Shown piece by piece: positions 16,834-27,248 of a stretch of 64,000 bases of DNA (its first letter is position 1; every line of letters begins with the position of its first letter). This stretch comes from Cupriavidus basilensis. GTDB lineage: Bacteria; Pseudomonadota; Gammaproteobacteria; Burkholderiales; Burkholderiaceae. Made by a program: the position numbers and the translations under genes. Under the pieces are notes generated by a model. That model saw only the letters and a list, made by a program, of their open reading frames with translations, was not told the DNA's origin and made no database searches. The stretch covers positions 3,534,001 through 3,598,000 of the forward strand of contig NZ_CP062803.1 of NCBI RefSeq assembly GCF_008801925.2, in the 5' to 3' direction.

Positions 16834-19413
16834 TTATAGAATTTCAATCTTTACGGTTTCGCCGAACTCGGCTAGCTTGAGCGCAGTCTCGCTGTGCGCA
16901 TTGGTCACACCTTCGATGAGGCTGCCATCGGCGCGCGTAATGCGGTATGACTGGTGCGGTGCAAGGTGGTCAGTGCCATCCCAATGCAGCTTGTAGAAGC
17001 CCTCGTAACCTTTGCCGAAGCTCGGCATCGCCACGCTGGCAGTCTTCGGGCCGGTCAATTGCTTGCTGCCCGCGTGAACCGTCCATGCGCCGCTGGTGCC
17101 GCTCTCGATGCCGCTGGGCGTCATGCGGTAGTAAGTGCCGCCAACGTTGAACACGATTTCCCTGGCGGCGGTGACTTCGATCCTGCCTTCGGTGCTGGTG
17201 ACCTTCAGGGTGTCGCGCGCCACGACTTCCATTTCGTTGTCTTGCGCCTGCACCGCGACTTTGCCCTTGCGGGCGATCAGCTTCACGTCTTCGGTATGGC
17301 CGCACAGCGAGACACCTTTGGCCGCGCTGCCGACAATGCTGTGACCCGCAGACATGGACAAATGCCTGCCGGTGGTCAGCGCCGTATGGTCGCCGCTGTG
17401 CAGGTGCGTGGTCTTCGGTGTCGTACTGGCGATCCCGGCTGGACTCGCCATGACCATCATCGGCTGTGACAGTTCGCCCAGCGCTTCGCCCGTCCCCTTG
17501 ATGGCGTCGTTCTGTTCGGCAATGGCCTGCGCCACATTCTTCTGTTCATCGGTCTGCGCGAGTGCCGCCACGCTGGCATCCAGCACGTTGCGGGCTTCGG
17601 CCAGTGCCTGTTCCAGCCGGCGGATCGTTTCCTGCATTGCCAGCACATGACCGTCTGCGTTACGTCGGGCCTCGGTGGTAATCAGCATCCCGTCTGCGCG
17701 GATGGCCCCCTTGCCATCGGTGCGCAACTCGAAGCCCTCGCCGCGCTTTTCCTCGCGCCCCTGCCAATCGTTCACGCGGACGTTGTGGCCGAGCGCCAGC
17801 AGGCTGTTCTGGTGGGCCGAGGCGACCTGCACCTGCTGCTGGCCCTGCGTGTCGTCATAAAGCGTCTGGTTGCGGCCTTCGCCGAATAGCTCTTTACTCT
17901 GGTAGCCGGATAGCGCGTGCTGATCCGGCAGGTTCCACGCCGGTAGATTTTCCTGATTGTTCACCACCCCGACGATGATCGGCCGATCCGGATCACCGCC
18001 CAGGTAGGCCACAACGACCTCCTGTCCGATGCGCGGCAGGTGCGTGTTGCCGAAGCGGCTTCCCGACGCAAAATTGGCGACGCGAATCCAGCAGGAACTG
18101 TTCTCGTCGTTGTTGCCATAGCGGTCCCAGGCAAACTCGCAGCGCACGCGACCGAAACTGTCGGTCCAGATTTCCTGATTGGCCGGACCGGTGACCTTCG
18201 CGACATGCGTGCCGCCGATGTAGGGCTTCCTGACCCATTCGGGCCGGAAGATCTCGCGGGTCGGCTGTGCCTCGAATTCCACCTCGCAGCGCCATTGCTG
18301 GCCGCTGCCCGAGAACTCGCCCACATCCTCGATCAGCAGGCGTGTGTCGAAAATCAGGTACTCGCAGTTGGCCTTCCTGCGCAGGGAGCGCGCGAGCGTG
18401 AACGTATTGCCCGGTGCCATCGCGCGGACATTCCCCTTGCCGCGCACACGGTGTCCGTGCTGCCGGATGGCTTCCATGCGGATGCGCGCCCGCATGTCGC
18501 CCTCGGCGCGGGCTTGCATGCCGCCCATGGGCTCGGCGTGGTCACCCGGCCAGTCGAACCGCTCGTAGGTCGAATGACTGGTGTCGCGCGGCGCTTCGGC
18601 AGACACGTTGAGGTCAGCGCGCGGTTGCTTGAAATCGTAATCCCCATGCGTCCATTGGCCGGTGACCAGCCGGTCACGCGCCTCAAACTGATAGAGGTGT
18701 TCTTCGTCAACCCGGTCAGAGGATGGATACCAGCTAATGGTGTGATACGCGGCACTGGGAATAACCTTGAAAGCCCCGTTGCCATCGGTCAGCACCAGAC
18801 GGTGGTGACCATCTGAATGCTCGAAGAAGAACGATATGCCCCATTCTGCGAGCAGGCGCCGCACGAATTGGTAATCGGTTTCACCGGCCTGCAATTGATA
18901 TTCGCGCTGAGGATATTGGCTATCCAGCAGGCGACGCTCGACGGGGAAGGTGTAGTTGCTGAGTACCGCCTCGACGATTTCCAGCACGGTCATGTTCTGG
19001 AACCGCTTGTAGTTGCTCGTCAGTGTTGCCAGCCACAGCCACGCACGCAAGGTCAACCGGTACAGAATGCGCTCGTTGTCATAGAACGGCCCCCGAACTT
19101 CGGTGACGAGGCCGGTGATTTCCCGCATGCCCTGGCCCAGGCCGCCGGCTTGGCCGGTGCCAGATCCGTCCAGTTCAATACTGACAGTGAGTTCCTTGCC
19201 CTGCATGGCTTCCATATCAAGGTCGCCTGCCGGGCCGTAAAGGGCATTGCGGTCGTCGGGGGTCTTTAATTCCAGTTCGTATTCGAAAAGGGCGTTAATG
19301 CCCTCAGTGCCGGATATGCGGGAAAACACCAGCAGCGGCTGTCCCATCAGTTCCGGCAACCCCTCACCGGACACGGTGACGGTACGAGAAAAGCGCGGCA
19401 AGCGGTTACCCAT
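16834..19413 (-). CDS. vgrG: T6SS spike protein VgrG
   Basis: An 859-aa TssI/VgrG protein. The Gp27-like base comes first (QPLLVFSRISGTEGINALFEYEL at its beginning). The Gp5 OB-fold follows around the middle (NSSCWIRVANFASGSRFGN, RIGQEVVVAYLGGDPDRPI), then a DUF2345 needle region (HLHSGDHTALTTGRHLSMSAG). The last 90 residues (after GTSGAWTVHAGSK) form an extra domain ending FGETVKIEIL. It resembles transthyretin-like extensions that other VgrGs use to hold effectors. Start 19413 (MGNRLPRFSR) was chosen over 19482. It leads the minus-strand effector operon. Confidence 0.95.
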   Translation of the reverse strand: MGNRLPRFSRTVTVSGEGLPELMGQPLLVFSRISGTEGINALFEYELELKTPDDRNALYGPAGDLDMEAMQGKELTVSIELDGSGTGQAGGLGQGMREITGLVTEVRGPFYDNERILYRLTLRAWLWLATLTSNYKRFQNMTVLEIVEAVLSNYTFPVERRLLDSQYPQREYQLQAGETDYQFVRRLLAEWGISFFFEHSDGHHRLVLTDGNGAFKVIPSAAYHTISWYPSSDRVDEEHLYQFEARDRLVTGQWTHGDYDFKQPRADLNVSAEAPRDTSHSTYERFDWPGDHAEPMGGMQARAEGDMRARIRMEAIRQHGHRVRGKGNVRAMAPGNTFTLARSLRRKANCEYLIFDTRLLIEDVGEFSGSGQQWRCEVEFEAQPTREIFRPEWVRKPYIGGTHVAKVTGPANQEIWTDSFGRVRCEFAWDRYGNNDENSSCWIRVANFASGSRFGNTHLPRIGQEVVVAYLGGDPDRPIIVGVVNNQENLPAWNLPDQHALSGYQSKELFGEGRNQTLYDDTQGQQQVQVASAHQNSLLALGHNVRVNDWQGREEKRGEGFELRTDGKGAIRADGMLITTEARRNADGHVLAMQETIRRLEQALAEARNVLDASVAALAQTDEQKNVAQAIAEQNDAIKGTGEALGELSQPMMVMASPAGIASTTPKTTHLHSGDHTALTTGRHLSMSAGHSIVGSAAKGVSLCGHTEDVKLIARKGKVAVQAQDNEMEVVARDTLKVTSTEGRIEVTAAREIVFNVGGTYYRMTPSGIESGTSGAWTVHAGSKQLTGPKTASVAMPSFGKGYEGFYKLHWDGTDHLAPHQSYRITRADGSLIEGVTNAHSETALKLAEFGETVKIEIL

Positions 19414-19820
19414 GCAAGTAAGCTCCGTGATGTCAGGCGCCCTCGGCGCATTCCTGACGCGACGCGAAACAACCCAGGCCACCTTACGTGACTTGGGCTC
19501 CCGAAAAAATCCGCTACTCCGATGAATTTAGCTTCCCAAGCTTATCGGCTTGGAAACGGGGGTGTCTATGAGACTATTCCGGAAATGAACCCGGACAATT
19601 CGCAGTCATGCGGAAATTGCAGAGATCTTGGACGGCACTGCGAACAAGCATGCCGCCAATTCGGCTAGCCATCGCGCGCGACCGGATCGCGCTAAGCCAT
19701 GTCCGCCTCGCCACAAACCTCATCGACATGCCGCTTACAAGGCTTGCTGAGGCTTAACTTGGGTGGATTGAGGATGGGCCTCGCATCAAGGGCGCTAACC
19801 TCAGCACAGCAGGTGCAGAT
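19414..19820. other. Region upstream of vgrG, no gene seen
   Basis: About 400 bases that should hold the vgrG promoter. An imperfect inverted repeat lies near 19530-19556, around the AAGCTT. No frame here has recognisable content. Confidence 0.45.
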
Positions 19821-20189
19821 CTACGGCAATTTCGCCCTTACGCGATCCAGCCAGGTCGGCGGTAGGTCCACGACGCCATTATTTTCGGTCGCCCCCAAAT
19901 CGTATTGCACGAAAATTGGATTCCAAATCAAATTTTTGTGCGGTTCAGGTTCAATATATTTACGCTCGGCCAGTAACTCCCCAGTGCGCGCTTCATACAG
20001 GCGGAATAGCGCGCCGTACTCTCGTGGCAGAAAGCAGGTTTCACCTATGTATTGGCCTGTATGGGAACGTTCTTGCTCGCATTGATACCGGGCTGATCGG
20101 TTCAGCGCGTTGCAGCCATAAATCAGCGAGCTAACCAGGGCTACGAGAATGACCAGCAACTTAGCCAGAAATTTAACGAGGCGCATCAT
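19821..20189 (-). CDS. Small membrane-anchored protein, paralogue 1
   Basis: A 122-aa protein with an N-terminal hydrophobic anchor (FLAKLLVILVALVSSLIYGC), possibly a lipoprotein-like signal, and an exported domain. It shares GETCFLPREYGALFRLYEA, ELLAERKYIEP and the C-terminal DLPPTWLDRVRAKLP pattern with the inverted gene at 20674. The function is unknown. Small exported proteins next to vgrG islands are often immunity proteins; that is only a guess here. Confidence 0.7.
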   Translation of the reverse strand: MMRLVKFLAKLLVILVALVSSLIYGCNALNRSARYQCEQERSHTGQYIGETCFLPREYGALFRLYEARTGELLAERKYIEPEPHKNLIWNPIFVQYDLGATENNGVVDLPPTWLDRVRAKLP

Positions 20190-20673
20190 AGCTCAAACTC
20201 CACTATGATCGGATTCGGAAGATGCAAGATCCGCAAGGCCATGAGGCTTGAACCCGATATGCCTTGCGCCAGTGCTGGCGCATCGATCCGCAAGTGATTT
20301 TCACAAATACCAAGACGGTATCCTGCAGCGAGCAACGCTATGCCGCAATCGGACAAGTACGAAATTCGATGAGAAATTTGGCGATGAGGGCGGCTATGAA
20401 ACGATCAGAAAAGCGGCTACCGTTCAGTTCATTCAGCACACTGTGGGTGCTCAGCCGCGAGCCGCACATGCTGCCCCATCGAGGACGTGGAAGCGCTCTA
20501 ACTTCCTACGTGACACCCTGCCACCCTCCTCCGCAACCGCCCCATCTCCGCCCACTCCGCCGAAACCGAAGGCGCCTGTGCACCCGCCGACATCGCGCAT
20601 CGAAAGACGCTTCTGGCGTTTCGCGAATGGCTGAACGCATCCGTCAAGATCCGCTTGTTGTGGAGTTCGATCT
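20190..20673. other. Spacer between inverted paralogues
   Basis: About 480 bases between the divergent paralogues. Plus-strand frames cross it, one of them overlapping the next start by ATGA, but they are Arg/Pro-rich with no family features. It may contain decayed effector-gene sequence; I see nothing firm. Confidence 0.4.
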
Positions 20674-21069
20674 ATGAAAACAGGCACCAAAATCAAGGCC
20701 GATCCTCGCAAAGCCGATCCTCGGCTACGTTCGGCGATCAGGCTGGCGGCGCTCGCCGCTGCTGTATTTCTTGTTCTCTATGGCTTGGATGTTAGAGACA
20801 GATCCACTGCGCACGAATGCCGGCGGGAGGATTCCGGCGACTACATCGGTGAAACCTGCTATCTGGCGCGTGAGCACGGCACTTTGTTTCGCCTTTATGC
20901 TGCGCGTAGCGATGAATTACTCGCAGAACGCACGTACCTTGACCCCAACGCTCCGCGCCTACTTTGGTTTCACGACCATGTGCTGTATGACATCGGCGCG
21001 CACGATGGCAAGGGCTATGTAACACTGCCGCCGACACGTTGGGACTGGCTACGGGCTAGACTCCCGTAG
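20674..21069 (+). CDS. Small membrane-anchored protein, paralogue 2
   Basis: A 131-aa protein with one N-terminal transmembrane helix (LAALAAAVFLVLYGLDV) after a basic lead. It is homologous to the 122-aa protein at 19821, in opposite orientation: GDYIGETCYLAREHGTLFRLY, ELLAERTYLDP and TLPPTRWDWLRARLP align without gaps. Length and topology are the same. The function is not known. Confidence 0.7.
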   Translation: MKTGTKIKADPRKADPRLRSAIRLAALAAAVFLVLYGLDVRDRSTAHECRREDSGDYIGETCYLAREHGTLFRLYAARSDELLAERTYLDPNAPRLLWFHDHVLYDIGAHDGKGYVTLPPTRWDWLRARLP

Positions 21070-21181
21070 CGAACGAAGGCGCCTGCTTCCGTTCGTGGAA
21101 TGACAGCCGGGAACCGGCTGTTTGGGGAGGGGCCACAGGAGCGACACGCGCCGAACCTATGCAGCCCCTCCTCCCCCTACC

Positions 21182-21551
21182 TCAAAGCAACCCCTGCACC
21201 CGATTCAAAGCCGCATCCAACTGCTGCTTCAACGGCGTCAGCAAGCAATGCAGGCCGTGACTGTCTTCTACCTCGTCACTGTCGTAATCCAGCAGCCTCA
21301 GAACGGAGCCAAGGCCCGCGCTAACGCGTAGCAAGTCGGCGCAGCTTTCCTGCGCGATGCCTTGGGCGTCGTTGCGCAGCGCATCTAGTTGGTAGGCATA
21401 GCTCCTGGACGCTTAGCTTTGTGGGGGTGTCCGCTGGGAAGGTGATGCGGATCAGGTCGGCAAGGAGATCGGATTGCCGGGAGAGGGTGAGTGTGCGCTC
21501 GGGGTAGTGCGAGGGGATGGACTGACGAATGTGAGCGGAGGAGTTGGACAT
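21182..21551 (-). pseudogene. Frameshifted small conserved protein
   Basis: The reading frame from ATG 21551 gives MSNSSAHIRQSIPSHYPER and a DLLADLIRITFPADTPT stretch. It then leaves phase near 21403-21410. One base further on, another frame continues AYQLDALRNDAQGIAQE, LDYDSDEVEDSHGLHCLL and LDAALNRVQGLL to a TGA at 21184-21182. Together they look like a single protein of about 120 aa broken by a one-base shift. The family is not named with confidence. Confidence 0.6.
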
Positions 21552-21923
21552 TGCGGTTCCATAGAAAAATTAGCCGCGTGCGGCGGCTGGTCGCCTATGC
21601 TTTCGCAGGTTTCCACTCCTGGTCACCTTTGTTTGAGGTGAGTGAGGATTGTCGGGGAGGTTTGGGGAGGATGTCAATCGGCGGGGACTACGCGGTCGAG
21701 CGCGTCAGCACCAGCGTTGGCTTCAGGGCATCCACTGACGGGCCCGATGGAGTTCGAATCGACCGACCGCCGGACTCGTGATGATGGCTTCTATGAACAG
21801 AATTGGAACGAAACGCCGACGTCCGAGTTCGGCTAATGCGGACATTCGACATCAGTGTGTAGATCGTCGACAATGTCTGCTTGGACCCCATCAAGAATGC
21901 CGGAGCATCAAAGGAGTGCCAAA
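21552..21923. other. Intergenic stretch, no gene seen
   Basis: About 370 bases between the broken gene and the 136-aa gene. Short frames have no recognisable content. An AAGGAG ribosome site for the next gene lies at its right end (21911-21916). Confidence 0.4.
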
Positions 21924-22334
21924 ATGAGCTGGGACGTTTCATTACACAAGTTCAGTCAGCGATATAACACTGTCGACGAAATTCCCGACAATGAGCAGCC
22001 GCTTCTTTTAGGATCACTGTCCGAAGTACAGGCTGCAGTATCGGAGGCTTTTCCAGGAACGAACTGGACCGATCCCATTTGGGGTATTTACGATGGTGGG
22101 CCCGGCTCAATTGAGTTCAATATTGGGAAAGCTGATCCAGTACAAATCCTTACCCTTCACGTGCGCGCCAACAAGGCCATCGTTGGTGGAATCCTCCATC
22201 TGTGCGAACGCATTGGTTGTCAAGCCATTGATCTTACGAACAGTAGCTTCCTCGACCAATCGGAGCACCCTGCTGCGGGCCTGGAGAAGTGGCGTGCGTA
22301 CCGGGATCAAATCGTCGAAATTTTTAGGGTTTAG
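21924..22334 (+). CDS. Unknown 136-aa acidic protein (possibly immunity-like)
   Basis: An acidic soluble protein (MSWDVSLHKFSQRYNTVDE at the start, then GTNWTDPIWGIYDGGPGSI and a FNIGKADPVQILTLHVRA strand). It has no signal peptide or catalytic motif. A good AAGGAG lies 7 bases before the ATG at 21924; earlier in-frame ATGs lack one. The compact alpha/beta makeup is like many small immunity proteins of polymorphic toxin systems, but I cannot assign a family. The IS110 element lies just downstream. Confidence 0.65.
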   Translation: MSWDVSLHKFSQRYNTVDEIPDNEQPLLLGSLSEVQAAVSEAFPGTNWTDPIWGIYDGGPGSIEFNIGKADPVQILTLHVRANKAIVGGILHLCERIGCQAIDLTNSSFLDQSEHPAAGLEKWRAYRDQIVEIFRV

Positions 22335-22446
22335 ACTTTTCTCGAGCGTGCCCTTCCGGCGCCGCTCACGTCAATCGCCAAGTCGGATCCCTGACTTAGG
22401 TCTGGAAGGGCCGGCTCAAAAACGGGGGGGGGGGAGAGCAACCGTG

Positions 22447-23560
<1,114 letters not shown>

Positions 23561-23725
23561 TCCGACATACAAGGGGGCGCGGTGATTCGCTTCCCCGCCA
23601 TCAATGGTTAATTCCAGCACGTACGTAAGAGGATGCGAGACGCCTCGCACTGGCCAACGCGTCGGCCCACCGTACTTGCCTGCAAGACTGTGCGCACCGT
23701 CGAACTCGGAGGTTTGCTCCATATT

Positions 23726-24097
23726 ATGATCCTCAAACGAATCCTCTCGCTCCTTCTGGCACTATTCCTACCGAGTGTCGCCTTGGCCCAGTCGGCTACA
23801 ACATTCGTATTCGTGAAGATCAACGAATCGATCATGCCGACTGAGAGGGGGAAGAAGTACGAAGATCCACTCGATGCAGCCTTGAAGAAAGCTAAGCTCG
23901 GTGAAGTGACGGGCGGTGGCAGTTCTCTTTCGAAGGAGCGCAAAATAGAGTGGGTGGGTGTCGACGTCGAGTTGATAGACCTCGGCGAAGGACTCCCCTT
24001 TCTGAAGCGGAAGCTCATTGAATTAGGCGTGCCGAAGGGAAGCACCTTAGAATATCAACTGCAGGACAAGAAGATCGAAGCGCCTCTCCGAGACTAG
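23726..24097 (+). CDS. Small exported protein of unknown function
   Basis: A 123-aa protein with a signal peptide (ILSLLLALFLPSVALAQ). The mature domain shows INESIMPTERGKKYEDPLD, GEVTGGGSSLSKERKIEWV and LKRKLIELGVPKGSTLEY. The DPLD plus GGG pattern recalls a widespread small alpha/beta family usually seen without a signal peptide. GGAGG lies 13 bases before ATG 23726, somewhat far, and an upstream TTG (23714) is an alternative start. Confidence 0.65.
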   Translation: MILKRILSLLLALFLPSVALAQSATTFVFVKINESIMPTERGKKYEDPLDAALKKAKLGEVTGGGSSLSKERKIEWVGVDVELIDLGEGLPFLKRKLIELGVPKGSTLEYQLQDKKIEAPLRD

Positions 24098-24569
24098 TGA
24101 TCTGCCACCCGGTGGAGATGGAACACCCGGGAGCCCGAGCGGCCGGCTCTCTCCCCGGCCCTCACGTACCACGCCGAGCGCATACTTCTGAAAAGAGCGA
24201 ACCCCCGCAATAGGCTGGTCAGGGATGATTGCAGTTACGCGGCAGGTATCCGTCTGAACCCTTCTCGGCCATTTACTTTGACTAGGCTGGACGGCTGCAA
24301 TGGCCGAAACGCGGTCATCCACTCTAGAAGTGGTCAATGGCGGTAGTACAACCCTAAGCGGTCGGTCACCGAAGCTACAAGGACAATGTGGCTTACACTT
24401 GAATTCGGATGCCTCCCGCTTTGGGGAAGTTGCCGGCGCCCGAAGTGACTTCGTAGCCCGATGGGCGTCTTTTGTAGCTTGCTGCCGTCGGCAATGGCAC
24501 GCGTGCATTACGTGCCGATACAGACATCCAGAGCGTATTTTTTAACCAGGTTCATGCTACCGGCGATTT
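24098..24569. other. Intergenic stretch, no gene seen
   Basis: About 470 bases between convergent genes. An 81-codon plus-strand frame (24300-24545) has no ribosome site or recognisable domain, so I do not call it. Confidence 0.45.
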
Positions 24570-25676
24570 TCAGCGCGGGAGTGCGAGAAGGAAGTCGTCG
24601 GCAAGTTCGAACAAACGGTCCGTAGGATCCTCGCCCCGCTCTTTCATCTGGAGCATGTCGATGATTTGCCCGTCATCGATCACCAGCATCAGCTTGCCAT
24701 GTTCACGCATGGCACCTTGGGTCATTTTTATCGCATCAGTGCTCGCACCCGCTCGACTTAGGACTATCGCAACTCTGCGAAGGCCGCGCTCAAGCAAGTA
24801 CTTCTCTGTTGTCAGTATCTGTCCCTGCTTGATCTTGTCCGCGTAGTTTTTGAACTCAAACAAGACGTATCTGCTGTCCAAGTGGTGCAGCAGGAATTGC
24901 CAAAAGTCCGTTGTCGGACGAATGCGGCAAATATAGTCGAAGCGGTTCAAACCATCATCCGTCCGCTTCTGGCGATGCCAGCCGTGAAGATCATTCGGGA
25001 ACAGATACCTGAGAATTCGATCACAGAGCTTTTCATAAGCAGACCAAGTGCTCTTACCGCGTTTAAGCGCCTTCAGTTCTTGGCAAAGCTCTGTACCCTT
25101 GGTGTCTTCTGGCGGACTTGTCTCGGGCAGACGCTTGCTGGTTTGAGTCGGCTCGGTGGGTCTTTCCGATGCCTCAGGTATTGCGATCGAATCAAGCTCC
25201 AGAAGGGCGTTCAGTTCGTCAAGGAGTTCTGGTGCCCTTGCGGCCCAGTTCAGTAGATCCACGCGATCGATGAAGGTGATGCTGAACCTATCTTCCAACG
25301 TAGTGCGAAGTGCCGAGGACAGTTGGCATGAAACCACAAGCATGCCCTTCCTAGCACCCGCAATGATCCCTCTTGCGGCCAGCCGTGCGGCTGCCGACTC
25401 CAGCAACGTGACCTGGGCTCTAGCAGTTCGGTAAAACTTAACCTCAATCGCCCAAATTTCATTGCCCATTGTGGCTGTAAAGTCGAATCCAGCGCTCTGC
25501 CCTCGCGCGTTGGCATCGGCCCGCACGCCGCCGCTCGACGACACCACGATGGCGCGCTTGCCTGTCTCCAGGCCAATCGACAGTCCGGCCTCGTGAACGT
25601 CGAAATGATTGGCTTCAAGGATTCTCCGCACAAGCTGTTCAAACTGAAATCCGCTGGAATTCGTCGAGAGAGTCAT
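24570..25676 (-). CDS. Protein with two restriction-endonuclease-like domains
   Basis: A 368-aa protein. The N-terminal 140 residues look like an Mrr/restriction endonuclease fold: FEQLVRRILEANHFDVHEAG, then AGFDFTATMGNEIWAIEVKFY carrying D-x(n)-E-V-K. A Pro/Thr-rich linker covers about residues 165-200. The C-terminal part has a second candidate core: NRFDYICRI, then YVLFEFKNYADKIKQGQI (D...E-x-K) and LLERGLRRVAIVLSRAG. It stands alone, with no methyltransferase or helicase beside it. A defence or DNA-repair nuclease is plausible; the substrate is unknown. Confidence 0.65.
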   Translation of the reverse strand: MTLSTNSSGFQFEQLVRRILEANHFDVHEAGLSIGLETGKRAIVVSSSGGVRADANARGQSAGFDFTATMGNEIWAIEVKFYRTARAQVTLLESAAARLAARGIIAGARKGMLVVSCQLSSALRTTLEDRFSITFIDRVDLLNWAARAPELLDELNALLELDSIAIPEASERPTEPTQTSKRLPETSPPEDTKGTELCQELKALKRGKSTWSAYEKLCDRILRYLFPNDLHGWHRQKRTDDGLNRFDYICRIRPTTDFWQFLLHHLDSRYVLFEFKNYADKIKQGQILTTEKYLLERGLRRVAIVLSRAGASTDAIKMTQGAMREHGKLMLVIDDGQIIDMLQMKERGEDPTDRLFELADDFLLALPR

Positions 25677-26052
25677 TGGAGAGGTCCGTTGTAAGGTTCG
25701 GTGACCACTGTGGTGGGTCGTCGGAATGAGGGATTATCGAAGAAATTGTGACGGACACCGCAGAGCTTGCCTATCCCCTAGTGTGGAGCGGGTCGGGAAT
25801 GTTCGTTTTATGCGATCGAATTCGCGGCTGCGGATGTCCGGATTTGGCCCAAACGCCGCCGCCCGAATTCGCTCCCGCCCTGGGCCGCTATCGGCAGGTC
25901 GCCGACGCTGACTGCAGTCAGGTAGCCTCGAAGCGCGGCGGCTGGCTAATAGCGGCCGGTCGCACTTGAGACTTCAACTTCCCTGGTGCACGATGCGTGC
26001 CGCGTCTTGCCGTACGAGGGCCCCACTCCCTCATTAAGTCCTCGCCACGACC
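25677..26052. other. Intergenic stretch, no gene seen
   Basis: About 375 bases upstream of the nuclease-like gene. It must include its promoter; nothing else could be supported. Confidence 0.4.
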
Positions 26053-26889
26053 TCACCTGGGCCTCAAGTAGAGCTGCTTCTGTGCTTGTCCGGGTACCGC
26101 GCGCTCCTCCGTCACAAAGATGTCCTGCCGCGACCTCACCAGGTCGGATAGCTTCCTGAATCCATAGACCCGGGAGTCAAAGTCCGGCTGCAGTTTCGTG
26201 AGGTAACTGCCAAAGGTGCCCAAATGCGCCCAGCCATTCTCGTCGGACGACTGGTCGAGCGCGGAAAGCATGAAGTCCTGCGGGAAACTGGGCGCCGCGG
26301 CTGGGGTAACGGCTGCCGCCAACGGTAGTGCGGGAGCCACTGTGGGCTCGGGCTTGGCCGCAGGCGGGATGGATTCCGCCGGCGCAGGCCGCAGCACCTC
26401 CGTGAGCACGAACTTGTTGCAGGCACTCCGGAACGCATCCGGCGTCTTCTGTTCCCCAAAGCCCAGCACAACCAGCCCCTCTTCCCGAATCCGGGTCGCG
26501 AGGCCGGTGAAATCACTGTCGCTTGTCACGAGACAGAAGCCATCGAAGCGCCGGGTGTACAGCAAATCCATCGCGTCAATGATGAGAGTGCAGTCCGTTG
26601 CGTTCTTGCCGGTCGTGTATGCGAACTGCTGCACCGGCTTGATGGCGTACTTCTGGAGGACCTTCTTCCAGGACGCGCTGTGCGGCGATGTGAAGTCACC
26701 ATAGATGCGCTTCACAGTTGCCTCCCCGAATCTTGCCACTTCCCCGAGAATGCCCTCGATGACCGCAGCTTGCGCGTTGTCAGCGTCGATTAGGACGGCA
26801 AGCCGCAGCGCCGGCTCTTCGGCTTCTATTTTGGCTACAAGTTTGGGGGCAACCATATTGGCATAGGCGAAATGTGAAGACTTCAGCAT
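26053..26889 (-). CDS. NYN-domain RNase with LOTUS/OST-HTH domain
   Basis: A 278-aa protein. The NYN (PIN-like, LabA/MARF1-type) nuclease domain shows RLAVLIDADNAQ, KNATDCTLIIDAMDLLY and FCLVTSDSDFTGLATRIREEG, giving the acidic metal-binding residues (IDADN, ATDC, SDSDF). A Pro/Ala linker follows, then a C-terminal LOTUS/OST-HTH domain (GWAHLGTFGSYLTKLQPDFD, YGFRKLSDLV), thought to bind RNA such as G-quadruplexes. ATG 26889 has GGAAG about 10 bases upstream; 26856 is an alternative. It is divergent from the cREC gene, 48 bases between starts. Confidence 0.87.
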   Translation of the reverse strand: MLKSSHFAYANMVAPKLVAKIEAEEPALRLAVLIDADNAQAAVIEGILGEVARFGEATVKRIYGDFTSPHSASWKKVLQKYAIKPVQQFAYTTGKNATDCTLIIDAMDLLYTRRFDGFCLVTSDSDFTGLATRIREEGLVVLGFGEQKTPDAFRSACNKFVLTEVLRPAPAESIPPAAKPEPTVAPALPLAAAVTPAAAPSFPQDFMLSALDQSSDENGWAHLGTFGSYLTKLQPDFDSRVYGFRKLSDLVRSRQDIFVTEERAVPGQAQKQLYLRPR

Positions 26890-26937
26890 AATGCATATCT
26901 TCCGTGCTGATGCACCCCTCTTCAGGGTTAAGCAATC

Positions 26938-27231
26938 ATGAAGGTGTTCCTTGACGATGAGCGGCCAACGCCAGACGGGTGGCGCCGCGTTTATTGGCCA
27001 GACGAGACCATCCAACTGCTCGAAAGCGGGGTCGTCGAGGAAATCAGCCTGGACCATGACCTGGGCAACGACGCCCGGGGCACCGGCTACGATGTCATCC
27101 TGTGGATTGAAGAGGCCGTCGCGCTGCGCGGGTTCAAGCCACCAAGAATCATCGTGCACTCCGCGAATTCTTCGGCGGTCGACAAGATGCGGGCCGGCGT
27201 GCTCGCCATTGAGCGGCTGGCCAGCCGCTGA
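26938..27231 (+). CDS. Cyclic-phosphate-processing receiver-like (cREC) protein
   Basis: A 97-aa stand-alone protein. FLDDERPTPDGW at the start, ISLDHDLGNDARGTGYDV in the middle and PPRIIVHSANSSAVDKMRAG near the end match the cREC family. That is a receiver-fold variant proposed from genome context to act on cyclic phosphates of RNA or nucleotides. Asp residues of DDE and DHD would form the active site. It is followed 17 bases later by the UDG-like gene and sits head to head with an NYN RNase. Confidence 0.85.
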   Translation: MKVFLDDERPTPDGWRRVYWPDETIQLLESGVVEEISLDHDLGNDARGTGYDVILWIEEAVALRGFKPPRIIVHSANSSAVDKMRAGVLAIERLASR

Positions 27232-27248
27232 CAGCCTTACTGAACGTT

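Noticed and set aside
20264..20677. Plus-strand frame ending with ATGA overlap on the 131-aa gene
   Set aside because: The overlap is tempting, but the protein is Arg/Pro/His-rich with no motif and a competing frame looks equally likely.
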